This document shows, piece after piece, positions 44,006-53,735 of a DNA stretch of 64,000 nt; the first letter of the stretch is position 1, and each line of letters starts with the position of its first letter. The DNA lies in the NCBI RefSeq assembly GCF_025460765.1, contig NZ_JAMWEG010000004.1, positions 1-64,000 on the forward strand, given 5' to 3'. A program made the translations under genes and the position numbers. The notes under the pieces are model-generated. The model saw only the letters and a list, made by a program, of their open reading frames with translations, ran no database searches and was not told where the DNA came from. The DNA comes from Micromonospora sp. MA102. Lineage in GTDB: Bacteria > Actinomycetota > Actinomycetes > Mycobacteriales > Micromonosporaceae.

Positions 44006-45958
44006 TCAGCCCGGCGAGCGGTCACCCCCACGGGCGCGGGCCGGCAGGACCACCCAGGCGAGGACCACGCTCGCGACAAAAACCACGAGAAGGTACGCAC
44101 CGAGTGTAGCTAGAGCGATGCTCGCAATTCCGGCGATTGACCCGATGGTCAGCAGCGCCGAACGCCCCTCCCACCCCAGCGAGGCGGGGTGCAGCGGCGG
44201 TGCGGCCTGCCGCTTCTCCAGCCGGGCGGTCAGGTCGTAGTGGTGCAGGGTCAGCACGAAGACGTACCCGAAGACGAGCCACGGCGGCACCCGCCCGGCC
44301 ACCCCGACGGCGATGGCGAACAGGTACTCCCCGGCGCGCAGCACGGCCGGGACCAGCCAGTCCAGCGGTCCGTCGTGCGGGGTCCGCGCGCCCTGCGCCC
44401 CGCCCAGCAGGAGCACCAGCGCGAACGTCACCGCCCAGCCGGGCAGGTCGCGCCCGGCGTGGACCGCCAGCAACGCCCACAGCAGCAGGCCCGCCGCACC
44501 GAGCGCGCCGAGCGCCGCCGGCGCCAGTGGGCGCCGCACCACCGGCAGGATCCGGGTCAGCGGCCCGTCGTCGCGGTGCAGGCCGGTGTCGACCGTGGTC
44601 AGCACCGGCACCCGCATCCACCGCGCCCGCAGGGTGCGCAGCGCCCCCGTGTACGCGAACGCCAGCACGCCCCACACCAGCACCGCACAGAGCGCCACCA
44701 GCGGCCCGAACAGCGCGGCGGCCACCGCGATGAGCGCCCACCGCTCGCCGATCGGGAAGACCACCGTCCGCTTCAGCCAGTAGGAGACCGAGCCGGTGTC
44801 CGCCTGCACCTTGGTCGAGGCGGCGTTCAGCTTCCCGCCGATGCCGCCCGCGTCCCCGGTCGCCGCGCGCGGGCGGCGGGCCGCCTCGTCGTGCAGCACC
44901 CCGTACCAGGTGTCGGTCATGTGGCGCACGGTCTGCAGGGTCATGGCGGCGATCGCCAGGGCCCAGCCGTAGCGGAAGCCGGCGTGCGTGGCGCCGTAGC
45001 CGAGACCGGCGTAGACCAGGTATTCCTTGGCCCGGTCGGCCATCGTGTCGAGCCAGCCGCCCCAGGCGCTGAAGTGCCGGGTGTAGCGGGCCAGCTGGCC
45101 GTCCACGCAGTCGAGCACGAAGCCCAGGTAGAGCAGGATCCCGCCGGCCACCAGCGCGGGCCGCCCGCCGACACCGAAGAGCACGGCCGCGGCCACCGCG
45201 AAGGCCACCGAGATCATGGTGACCCCGCTCGGGCCCAGGCCGATCCGGGCGGCGGCCTTCGCCACGTACGGGGACCAGGTGCTGACGAAGAACGTGGTGA
45301 AGAAGTCGTCCCGTTCCTTCACCGACAGCCTCAGCTCGGCCTTGTCCTCGTCGACCGCGTCCACGGCCGCCTGCGCCGCGGCCAGCTCCGCCGGGTCGCC
45401 GACCCGGTGCGCCACGAGCAGGCGTACCCGGTGGGCGAAGACCAGCGTGCCGCAGCCGACGAGGCCGGCGACGACCCGGTCCAGGGCGGACCCCGGGCCG
45501 TCCGGGGCCGGCGCCGGGCCGGTCGCGGGCCCGCCCAGGGCGCGGGCGGCGGCGGCGAGGGCCGGCAGGTCCGCGGGGCCGACCCGCAGCGCGCCGCCGA
45601 ACACGCCGGTGGCGCCCGCCGGGTCGTCCACGGCGACCAGCTGGCCGCGCTCCTCGCGGACCGTCACCTGCCCGGCGGCCGGCGGATCGGTGAGCACCAG
45701 GGCCACCGTCGGCCCCACCGGGCTGGTCGCCAGGTGCTTCAGCACGGCGGTGTGCGCCACCAGGTCCGCCCCGCTGACCAGCACCGGCCCCGTGGCGGCG
45801 GCCACCAGGTCGGCCAGCTCCGACAGGTCGCCGGCCACCCGCACCTCGTCGGCACCGGCCCGGCGCCACTGCCCGGCGAGCCGGTCGGCCAGGCGCTCCC
45901 CGGCGTCGGTGGTCAGGCCCGCCGCCGGCCCGGCGGCGAGCACGATCGCGAGCGTCAC
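44006..45958 (-). CDS. CDP-alcohol phosphatidyltransferase with N-terminal nucleotidyltransferase-like domain
   Basis: A 650-residue membrane enzyme. An N-terminal domain (about 1-215) begins VTLAIVLAAGP and resembles a sugar-nucleotide transferase fold, but lacks a full GxGTR signature and may be inactive. Then comes the CDP-alcohol phosphotransferase motif DGQLAR...GGWLDTMAD with the metal-binding Asp residues, and about ten membrane helices to the C terminus. The overall layout recalls bifunctional inositol-phosphate cytidylyltransferase/DIPP synthase and the actinobacterial DUF5941 proteins. The GTG overlaps the upstream ATPase stop (GTGA). It probably makes a phospho-polyol intermediate for the wall polymer. 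Confidence 0.85.
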   Translation of the reverse strand: MTLAIVLAAGPAAGLTTDAGERLADRLAGQWRRAGADEVRVAGDLSELADLVAAATGPVLVSGADLVAHTAVLKHLATSPVGPTVALVLTDPPAAGQVTVREERGQLVAVDDPAGATGVFGGALRVGPADLPALAAAARALGGPATGPAPAPDGPGSALDRVVAGLVGCGTLVFAHRVRLLVAHRVGDPAELAAAQAAVDAVDEDKAELRLSVKERDDFFTTFFVSTWSPYVAKAAARIGLGPSGVTMISVAFAVAAAVLFGVGGRPALVAGGILLYLGFVLDCVDGQLARYTRHFSAWGGWLDTMADRAKEYLVYAGLGYGATHAGFRYGWALAIAAMTLQTVRHMTDTWYGVLHDEAARRPRAATGDAGGIGGKLNAASTKVQADTGSVSYWLKRTVVFPIGERWALIAVAAALFGPLVALCAVLVWGVLAFAYTGALRTLRARWMRVPVLTTVDTGLHRDDGPLTRILPVVRRPLAPAALGALGAAGLLLWALLAVHAGRDLPGWAVTFALVLLLGGAQGARTPHDGPLDWLVPAVLRAGEYLFAIAVGVAGRVPPWLVFGYVFVLTLHHYDLTARLEKRQAAPPLHPASLGWEGRSALLTIGSIAGIASIALATLGAYLLVVFVASVVLAWVVLPARARGGDRSPG

Positions 45959-46698
45959 CGCTGCGTCGCGCCGGCGTACGCCTGCAGCGCCTCGTCGATC
46001 GTCCCGTCGACGGTCAGCCGCCCGGCGTCGAGGTAGAGCCCCCGACGACAGAACCGGGTGAGGTCCTTTTCGTTGTGTGACACCAGCACCAGCGTGCGCC
46101 CTTCCGCGAGAAGTCGCTCGATGGTCGCATAGCACTTCGCGCGGAACTCGGCGTCCCCGACCGCGGTGACCTCGTCCACCAGCAGCACGGGGTGCGGCAG
46201 GTGGGCGATCACCGCGAAACCCAGCCGCACCTTCATGCCCGACGAGTAGTGCCGGACCGAGGTGTCGATGGCGCGTTCCACCTGCTCACCGGCGAACGAG
46301 ACGATCTCGTCGAAGTGCCGCCGCAGGTACGCCGACGACAGCCCGTGCAGCCCGCCCACCAGGTAGAGGTTCTCCCGGCCGGTCAGGTCGCCGGAGAAGC
46401 CCGCGGAGAGTTCGAGCAGCGGCGCCACCCGGCCGTGCACCCGGATCGCGCCCTCGTCGGGGATCAGCACGCCGGCGATCAGCCGCAGCAGCGTGCTCTT
46501 GCCGGTGCCGTTGCGCCCGACCACGCCGACCGTCTCGCCCGGCTCGATCCGGAACGACACGTCCCGCAGCGGCCAGAACCGGCCGGCGTCCGGGTCCCGG
46601 GAGCCCCGGTGGATGAGCAGTTCCCGCAGCCGGAGCTGCCGGCGGCGGTTGCGGACGAACCGGATGCCGAGCCCGTCCGCCTCGATGATCGCCGCCAT
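45955..46698 (-). CDS. Wall-polymer export ABC ATPase (TagH/Wzt type)
   Basis: A 247-residue ATPase of the teichoic-acid/O-antigen export class. Walker A GRNGTGKST (61-69), the shortened signature HYSSGMKVRLGFAVIAHL and Walker B LLVDEVTAVGD are the diagnostic motifs; ELSAGFSGDLTGRENLYL is also class-specific. No extra C-terminal binding domain is present. It directly follows the permease stop (ATG on the next base) and overlaps the next gene by 4 bases. It energises export of the polymer made by the two downstream enzymes. Confidence 0.93.
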   Translation of the reverse strand: MAAIIEADGLGIRFVRNRRRQLRLRELLIHRGSRDPDAGRFWPLRDVSFRIEPGETVGVVGRNGTGKSTLLRLIAGVLIPDEGAIRVHGRVAPLLELSAGFSGDLTGRENLYLVGGLHGLSSAYLRRHFDEIVSFAGEQVERAIDTSVRHYSSGMKVRLGFAVIAHLPHPVLLVDEVTAVGDAEFRAKCYATIERLLAEGRTLVLVSHNEKDLTRFCRRGLYLDAGRLTVDGTIDEALQAYAGATQR

Positions 46699-47526
46699 TC
46701 ACAGTTCCTTGAGCACGGCAGGTTCGAGGCGGCGGAACGCCCACCAGCCGACCGCGAACACCAGGAGGCTGCCCGCCACGGTGACGGTGAGCAGCCGGGC
46801 GTCGGGGAACTCGTCCGGATACCAGATGGCGTGGTGCAGCTGGAAGATCCCGACCAGCGGGTTCAGCTCGTACGCGATCTTCAGCCAGCCCGGCATGCCC
46901 GAGTCCCGGACCAGGTTCAGCGGGTAGATGATCGGGGTGGCGTAGAAGAGCAGCCGGATGATCAGCCGCATGGTGCGTTCGATGTCGCGCATCAGCACGT
47001 TGCCCGCCGACAGCAGCAGCGCGAGCCCCATCAGCAGGACGAACTGCACCGCCACGGCGAGCGGCAGGGCGAGCAGCGTCCAGCCGAGGTGGATCCGGCC
47101 GTGTACGACGTAGAGGACCGCGATGGCGGCCAGGATGGGCAGGCCGGCCAGGTACTCGGCGAACCGGCCGGTGACCCGGCCGATCGGGAAGACCTGCCGG
47201 GGCAGGTTCATCGTGGTGATCAGCCGCGCCTGCCCGGTCAGGGCGTTGGCCGCCTCGGTCAACGCGGAGCTGGCCCACATCCAGGCGAAGATCCCGGTGA
47301 TCAGGAACAGCGGGTACGACCCGGCCGCGTCGCCCAGGTGCCGCCGGGTGGCGCCGGAGTAGAGGACGCCGAAGACGAACCAGTAGATGAGGCCCATGCC
47401 GAGGGGCTCGATGAGCGACCAGAGGTAGCCCAGCACGGACTGCTGGTATTTCACCGCGAGATCACGCCGGACCAGGATGCGCAGCGAGGTGCGGGCGGAC
47501 CAGAGCGCGGCGACGCCGGACGTCAC
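46699..47526 (-). CDS. Wall-polymer export ABC permease (TagG/Wzm type)
   Basis: A 275-residue ABC-2 membrane protein with six helices and the class features VRRDLAVKYQQSVLGYLWSL, the short amphipathic segment near PRQVFPIG, and MRDIERTMRLI. It forms the channel for undecaprenyl-linked wall glycopolymers. It is the first gene of a four-gene minus-strand operon (permease, ATPase, CDP-alcohol transferase, GT2/TagF). The GTG at 47526 has AGGATGGG upstream. Tight packing of the four genes argues for one pathway. Confidence 0.93.
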   Translation of the reverse strand: MTSGVAALWSARTSLRILVRRDLAVKYQQSVLGYLWSLIEPLGMGLIYWFVFGVLYSGATRRHLGDAAGSYPLFLITGIFAWMWASSALTEAANALTGQARLITTMNLPRQVFPIGRVTGRFAEYLAGLPILAAIAVLYVVHGRIHLGWTLLALPLAVAVQFVLLMGLALLLSAGNVLMRDIERTMRLIIRLLFYATPIIYPLNLVRDSGMPGWLKIAYELNPLVGIFQLHHAIWYPDEFPDARLLTVTVAGSLLVFAVGWWAFRRLEPAVLKEL

Positions 47527-47591
47527 CGTCCCATCCTGGCCCGGGAGCGTCCCGGCCCGTCGTACGGACGCGCCGGGTCACCCCTTCGGGT

Positions 47592-48962
<1,371 letters not shown>

Positions 48963-49347
48963 GGCTGCACTTTCCTCGCCGTCGTCCCCGTCGTGCGGGT
49001 TCGGCCCGGTGTGTGCCGCCTCCCGGTACGGGAGGCGGCGGGCGGCACCCGGGGTGTGGGCGCCCGACCGGCGAGCCTACCCGCCCCCGCCACCTCCCGC
49101 CCGCGCCCCGGCATGCCCCCAGCCTGCGCCTCCGTCCGTCTCCCCGCCGTCACCGCCGCCTGCCGCCGGGGACCGGCGAAGCCGGCCGGGCCCGGCCGAC
49201 CCGGACGAGGGTCGGGCGGGGGCCGCCGGGGTAAAGCACCTACGGGTTCCCGGGTCGCCGATCCTCCTCGGGACCGAGGGCGGGAGGCGCGTCCGTTCCT
49301 ACCGTGGAATCAGCGCGGCGGATCGCCGCAGAAGTGGGAGTTCGACG
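48963..49347. other. 385-base divergent intergenic region with sdaA leader hairpin
   Basis: This region between sdaA (minus) and the PspC gene (plus) holds no supported gene. It includes the 11-bp hairpin described separately. The rest is very C-rich on the plus strand with no repeat or operator I can define. A glycine riboswitch, which sometimes precedes serine/glycine genes, was looked for and not found. Confidence 0.6.
49015..49039 (-). promoter_or_regulatory. Stable hairpin in the sdaA 5' leader
   Basis: GCCGCCTCCCG and CGGGAGGCGGC form a perfect 11-bp stem with a 3-base loop, 53 bases upstream of the sdaA ATG. Because the flanking genes diverge it cannot be an ordinary 3' terminator. 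It may be a leader attenuator or an operator. Confidence 0.45.
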
Positions 49348-49557
49348 ATGAGTCGCAAACTGGTCCGGCCCCGCCAGGGGCGCGTGTTCGCCGGCGTCTG
49401 CGCCGGCCTGGCCCAGCGGTTCGGCATGTCGGCCGGCATGGTCCGGCTGCTGTTCCTGCTGTCGCTGCTGCTACCCGGCACGCAGGTGATCGTCTACCTG
49501 ATCCTCTGGGTCCTCATGCCGAACGAGGACCGATACCTGGCCGCCGGCCGACACTGA
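49348..49557 (+). CDS. PspC-domain membrane protein
   Basis: A 69-residue PspC-type protein: a basic start (MSRKLVRPRQGRVFAGVCAGLAQRF) is followed by two hydrophobic segments (about 30-44 and 46-58) and a short polar tail. Stand-alone PspC domains are stress-related membrane proteins; the E. coli version anchors PspA. The ATG at 49348 has GGGAG 8 bases upstream. No pspA or pspB is near. Function beyond membrane stress is unknown. Confidence 0.88.
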   Translation: MSRKLVRPRQGRVFAGVCAGLAQRFGMSAGMVRLLFLLSLLLPGTQVIVYLILWVLMPNEDRYLAAGRH

Positions 49558-49602
49558 CCCGTGCCGCCCGCCCCGGGAGCACCCGGGGCGGGCGCGCCGG
49601 CG

Positions 49603-50367
49603 TCAGGGCGCCGTGTAGGTGACGGTCACCTTCTGGTAGCCGAGGGAGCGGAGCAGCCCCTCCAGCATCTTGCGGGTGTTCTCCTGGGCCCGGGCGGTGA
49701 GCCCGCTGTCGCGGGCCGCGGCGGTGATCCGGTCCTCGGCGAGCTGGTAGACCTGCTGCTGCCGGTTGGGATCGCCGCCGACCAGGTCGTTCAGCCGATT
49801 GATCAGACCACGCTGCTCGGCGAACACGTAGCTCTTGTCCATGTCCAGGTCGGTCTCGCCGAGCTGCGGCGCGGGCAGCTTGATCTCCACGGACTTGCCG
49901 TCGTCGGAGACCACGACCGCCCCGTCGGCGATCTTTCCGAAGTCGACGTAGGCCTCGATGCGCCCCGCCCCGACGAACAGCGTGCGCTCGTTGAGCAGGA
50001 AGTCCGGCACGTTGCGCCGGTCCTTCTGCACGTCGACGACCACCTGGAAGTTGCCCTCGGCCGCCACGTAGCGGCTCAGGTCACGGATCGACTTGAGCAG
50101 CGGCGGCTGGCTGCGGTCGGTCTGCTCCTTGGCGAACGGGTTGCGGAACTCCGGCAGCAGGCCGGTCGCCTGCACGCCGAGCAGCACCACCACGGCCAGG
50201 GCGGCCGCGCCGAGCACCCAGAGCAGGCCGCGCACCGGGCCGCCGGACGACGCCGGGGCACCGGGCCGGGGCTCGGACGAACCGTCGGACCGGGCCCGGA
50301 GGGACTCGCCGGTCGGGTATTCCGGGAACTCCCTGGTGGGCTCGTTGCTGTCACCGTCGCGGGCCAT
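49603..50367 (-). CDS. DUF4230 membrane-anchored protein
   Basis: A 254-residue protein with a disordered acidic/Pro-rich start (about 1-44), a single membrane helix (about 47-67) and an exterior DUF4230 domain (about 85-250) containing ALKSIRDLSRYVAAEGNFQVVV-like and NERTLFVGAGRIEAYVDF segments. The DUF4230 family is widespread and uncharacterised. The ATG at 50367 follows GAGGGG closely. It converges on the PspC gene and stands upstream of none in an operon. Confidence 0.83.
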   Translation of the reverse strand: MARDGDSNEPTREFPEYPTGESLRARSDGSSEPRPGAPASSGGPVRGLLWVLGAAALAVVVLLGVQATGLLPEFRNPFAKEQTDRSQPPLLKSIRDLSRYVAAEGNFQVVVDVQKDRRNVPDFLLNERTLFVGAGRIEAYVDFGKIADGAVVVSDDGKSVEIKLPAPQLGETDLDMDKSYVFAEQRGLINRLNDLVGGDPNRQQQVYQLAEDRITAAARDSGLTARAQENTRKMLEGLLRSLGYQKVTVTYTAP

Positions 50368-50467
50368 CGCCCCTCACCGTCCTCGTCAGACACATCGACT
50401 GAGAATGACGGTACGGCCACCGTGCGACAGTCGCTCGCCGAGCGACCCGATCGGGTGAATCCGCAGC

Positions 50468-51628
50468 TCAGGCGAACGCGGACAGCCCGGTCAGCCGCTG
50501 CCCGATGACCAGCTGGTGGATCTCCGAGGTGCCCTCGTAGGTCAGCACGCTCTCCAGGTTGTTGGCGTGCCGCATCACCGGGTACTCGCCGGAGACGCCG
50601 TTCGCGCCCAGGATGGTCCGGCACTCCCGGGCGATCGCCAGGGCCTCCCGCACGTTGTTCAGCTTGCCCACGCTGACCTGGTCGGGACGCAGCTTCCCGG
50701 CGTCGGCCAGCCGGCCCAGGTGCAGGGCCAGCAGCAGCCCCTTGTTCCACTCGACGGCCATGTCGGCGAGCTTGGCCTGGGTGAGCTGGAAGCCGGCCAG
50801 CGGCCGGCCGAACTGGGTCCGGGTGGTCGCGTAGGACAGCGCCGTCTCCAGGCAGTCCCGGGCCGCGCCGAGCGCGCCCCAGACGATGCCGTGCCGGGCC
50901 TCGGTGAGGCAGCTCAGCGGCGCCTTGAGGCCGATGGCCTCGGGCAGCCGGGCGTCCGCCGGCAGCCGCACGTCGTCGAGGGCGATCTCGCCGGTCAGCG
51001 ACGCGCGCAGCGACATCTTGTGCCGGATCTCCCGCGCCGTCACGCCAGGCGTGTCCATGGGTACGGCGAAGCCGCGCACACCCTCGTCGGTGCGCGCCCA
51101 GATCACCCCGACGTCGGCGATCGGCGCGTTGGTGATCCACAGCTTGCTGCCGTTGAGGACCCAGTCGTCGCCGTCGCGGCGGGCGCGGGTGGCCATCGAG
51201 GCCGGGTCGGAGCCGTGGTCCGGCTCGGTCAGCCCGAAGCAGCCGATCGCCTCGCCGGCCGCCATGGCGGGCAGCCAGCGCTGCTTCTGCTCCTCGCTGC
51301 CGTAGCGCCAGATGGCGTACATGGCCAGCGAACCCTGGACCGACACCAGCGAGCGGAGGCCGGAGTCGCCCGCCTCCAGCTCCAGGCAGGCCAACCCGTA
51401 GGCGACGGCCGACGCGCCGGCGCAGCCGTAGCCGGTGAGGTGCATGCCGAGCAGGCCGAGCTTGCCGAACTCGCGGGCCAGCTCCCGGGCCGGGACGTGG
51501 CCGTCCTCGTACCAGCCGGCGACATGCGGGCGGACCCGGTCGTCGACGAGCTGGCGTACGACGGCGCGGATCTGCCGCTCCTCCTCGCCCAGCGAGGCGT
51601 CGATGTCCAGCAGGTCGAGAGGGGTCAT
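50468..51628 (-). CDS. Acyl-CoA dehydrogenase, glutaryl-CoA dehydrogenase-like
   Basis: A 386-residue FAD enzyme. The catalytic base is Glu365 in LTYEGTSEIHQLVIG, and CFGLTEPDHGSDPASM and WITNAPIADV bind FAD. The C-terminal NLESVLTYEGT and the ARHGIVWGALGAARDCLE stretch match the glutaryl-CoA dehydrogenase subgroup, which oxidises and decarboxylates glutaryl-CoA to crotonyl-CoA in lysine/tryptophan breakdown. The subgroup call is by motif resemblance. A partner CoA ligase or transferase is not adjacent. Confidence 0.88.
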   Translation of the reverse strand: MTPLDLLDIDASLGEEERQIRAVVRQLVDDRVRPHVAGWYEDGHVPARELAREFGKLGLLGMHLTGYGCAGASAVAYGLACLELEAGDSGLRSLVSVQGSLAMYAIWRYGSEEQKQRWLPAMAAGEAIGCFGLTEPDHGSDPASMATRARRDGDDWVLNGSKLWITNAPIADVGVIWARTDEGVRGFAVPMDTPGVTAREIRHKMSLRASLTGEIALDDVRLPADARLPEAIGLKAPLSCLTEARHGIVWGALGAARDCLETALSYATTRTQFGRPLAGFQLTQAKLADMAVEWNKGLLLALHLGRLADAGKLRPDQVSVGKLNNVREALAIARECRTILGANGVSGEYPVMRHANNLESVLTYEGTSEIHQLVIGQRLTGLSAFA

Positions 51629-51659
51629 GGCGTCACCTTAACGAAGACTCAGGGGCGCG

Positions 51660-51965
51660 TCACTCGGGCTGACCGCTGAGCACCAGCACCCGGGCGTGGA
51701 TCTGGTTGCGCTGCTGGAGCGCCGCGCGCAGCGCCCGGTGCAGGCCGTCCTCCAGGTAGAGACCGCCGTTCCACTGCACCACGTGCGGGAAGAGGTCGCC
51801 GTAGAAGGTGGAGTCCTCGGCGAGGAGCTTGTCGAGCGCCAGCTCCCGCTTGGTCGTGATGAGCTGGTCCAGCCGCAGCGGGCGCGGCGGGATCTCGGCC
51901 CACTGCTTGAGCGTGAGGTTGTGCTCCGGGTAGGGACGCCCGTCCCGGACCGCCCTGAAGATCAC
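51660..51965 (-). CDS. Conserved actinobacterial protein with ParB/Srx-like motif
   Basis: A 101-residue soluble protein. Its end carries WNGGLYLEDGLHRALRAALQQRNQIHARVLVL, which resembles the DG.HR.AA segment of ParB/sulfiredoxin-type folds; a two-strand start and a KRELALDKLL helix precede it. The family is conserved in actinobacteria and its role is not known to me. The GTG at 51965 follows a GGGGAG stretch; the upstream in-frame ATG adds 21 unlikely residues. It lies 31 bases upstream of the acyl-CoA dehydrogenase start on the same strand, so the two may be co-transcribed. Confidence 0.7.
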   Translation of the reverse strand: MIFRAVRDGRPYPEHNLTLKQWAEIPPRPLRLDQLITTKRELALDKLLAEDSTFYGDLFPHVVQWNGGLYLEDGLHRALRAALQQRNQIHARVLVLSGQPE

Positions 51966-52096
51966 GGCACGCTCCCCTCCCCCCGGCCGGGCTGATGATG
52001 TCGATGCCAGCCTAGCCGCACCCGCCACACCGCGTTTTACTCCCTCATGTCGGTTTCGCTACCGCCGATGCCCGGGCCGGACGCGCCGAACCACCC

Positions 52097-52699
52097 TCAA
52101 TTCCAGCGGCCCCGCCGGACCACCTCGTCCACCGGCCGGCGGCCGCGCCGCAGCGACGGTGACCGGTGGTCGGGTGCCCGGTAACCCACCGTGACCGCGC
52201 CGATCGGGTGGTACTCCGCCGGCACGCCGAACGCCTCCCGGTACGCCCCGATCCGCTGCGGCGGGATGCCGAAGAAGCAGGCGCCCAACCCCTCGTCCAC
52301 GGCGGTGAGCAGCATCAGCAGGGCGGCGAAACCGGTGTCCACATACCAGTAGGGCACCGGCCAGCGGTCCTCGGAACGGTCCGCCCAGCCCTTGTCCGGC
52401 TCGGCGTACCGGTCGAGGTACGCGGAGCGGTTGGCGTGCGGCACCACGATCAGCGGGGCCTTGCGCATCCCGGCCAGCCAGCGCTCCCGGCCGCCGCCAC
52501 CCGGGGTGGCCGCTGCCCAGAACCGCTCCCGGTCCGGCGGCTCCTCCAGCACCAGGAAGCCCCAGCCCTGCGCGAACCCGGCCGACGGGGCCCGGACGGC
52601 GTGGTCGAGCAGCCGGTCCACCACGTCGGGCGGGACCGGGCGGTCCGGGTCGTAGTTGCGCACCATCCGGCGGCGCCGGACGACCTCGGCGAACTCCAC
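52097..52699 (-). CDS. Nitroreductase family protein
   Basis: A 200-residue FMN-dependent nitroreductase-like enzyme. The opening FAEVVRRRRMVRNYDPDRPVPPDVVDRLL and APSAGFAQGWGFLVL segments hold the usual FMN phosphate and ring contacts, and GLGACFFG and GAVTVGYRAPD complete the fold. It reduces nitro- or quinone-type substrates with NAD(P)H; the natural one is unknown. The GTG at 52699 lies 2 bases after the aldose epimerase stop on the same strand, so the pair is co-transcribed. Confidence 0.87.
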   Translation of the reverse strand: MEFAEVVRRRRMVRNYDPDRPVPPDVVDRLLDHAVRAPSAGFAQGWGFLVLEEPPDRERFWAAATPGGGGRERWLAGMRKAPLIVVPHANRSAYLDRYAEPDKGWADRSEDRWPVPYWYVDTGFAALLMLLTAVDEGLGACFFGIPPQRIGAYREAFGVPAEYHPIGAVTVGYRAPDHRSPSLRRGRRPVDEVVRRGRWN

Positions 52700-52701
52700 G
52701 C

Positions 52702-53631
52702 TCAGGCCCCGGGCCGGATGCCCCAGGTGCCCCGCCAGGTCTGCCCGGGGGCCAGGGTGATCAGGTCCTTGCCGGAGCGGAACGCGTCGGCCGGGCAGGT
52801 CATCGGCTCGACCGCCACCGAGCGCCGGTGCCGCTCCCCGGTGAGGGTGTCCCCGGTGAAGACCTGCCACCAGCCGAACTCGCCGCCGGCCCAGATGTGC
52901 ACCGCGGCCGAGCCGTCCGGGGCGGCCAGGGTCACCGACGAGCCGCCGTCGGCGTCCCGCGCCACGTCGCCGAAGGCCAGGTCGAGCACCGCGTCGCCGA
53001 TGGCCCGGGGCTCGGTGTAGTCGTACTCGGAGCCGGCCACCTCGGTCGCGGCCACCGGCAGCAGCCGGTTGTCCAGCAGCACCCGGGTCCGTCCCGGCAC
53101 CCGCAGGGTCAACTCGTCCACGCCGACCTTCGGCAGTTGCAGGTAGGGGTGCACGGAGAAGCCGAACGGGGCCGGCTCGCCGGAAAGGTTCGTCACCTCG
53201 TGGTCGGCCCGCAACCCGTCCGCACCGACGCTCCACCGGCTCCGCAGCCGCAGCGCCCACGGGTAGCCGGGGCTGGGCGGCAGCTCGTAGCCGATCGTCA
53301 CGCTCTCCGGCGACTGCTCGACGAGCTGCCACCGCACCCAGTTGACCAGGCCGTGGATGGCGTTGTGCCGGGCCGGCTCGGTCAGGTCGAGCTGGAACGA
53401 CCGGTCGCCGAAGGTGTAGACGCCGTCGCGGATCCGGTTCGGCCAGGGCGCCAGCACGTGGCCGGCCGACCCGGGGGCCAGCTCGTCCGCCTCGTACCCG
53501 TCGAGGTAGTCGATCCCGTCGTGGCGGTAGGTCCGCAGGCCGCCGCCGACCTCGACCACGACGGCCTCGTGGCCGCCGGCCGCGATGGTCCACTGTGCTC
53601 CGGACGGGGAGGGGCGCGCGTCGGTCTCCAT
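52702..53631 (-). CDS. Aldose 1-epimerase family protein
   Basis: A 309-residue galactose-mutarotase-like beta-sandwich protein. NAIHGLVNWVRW supplies the first catalytic His and FGFSVHPYLQLP the second; the Glu near VAVEPMTCPADAF completes the site. It interconverts alpha and beta anomers of hexoses. The ATG at 53631 opens the conserved region; the long upstream extension with a Pro/Arg-rich composition is rejected. It is followed at once by the nitroreductase gene, an unexplained pairing. Confidence 0.9.
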   Translation of the reverse strand: METDARPSPSGAQWTIAAGGHEAVVVEVGGGLRTYRHDGIDYLDGYEADELAPGSAGHVLAPWPNRIRDGVYTFGDRSFQLDLTEPARHNAIHGLVNWVRWQLVEQSPESVTIGYELPPSPGYPWALRLRSRWSVGADGLRADHEVTNLSGEPAPFGFSVHPYLQLPKVGVDELTLRVPGRTRVLLDNRLLPVAATEVAGSEYDYTEPRAIGDAVLDLAFGDVARDADGGSSVTLAAPDGSAAVHIWAGGEFGWWQVFTGDTLTGERHRRSVAVEPMTCPADAFRSGKDLITLAPGQTWRGTWGIRPGA

Positions 53632-53735
53632 GCCGGCGACCTTAGTCCGTCTCCCCCGCCCGCCGCCGGGCACGGGCGGCTTCGTCCCAGCGTGCGGCCG
53701 GTCGGCCCGGGGCGGCGGTCCGCCCCGGGCCCCGG

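Noticed and set aside
48963..49347. Glycine riboswitch before sdaA
   Set aside because: The conserved glycine-aptamer blocks are missing; only a simple hairpin is present.
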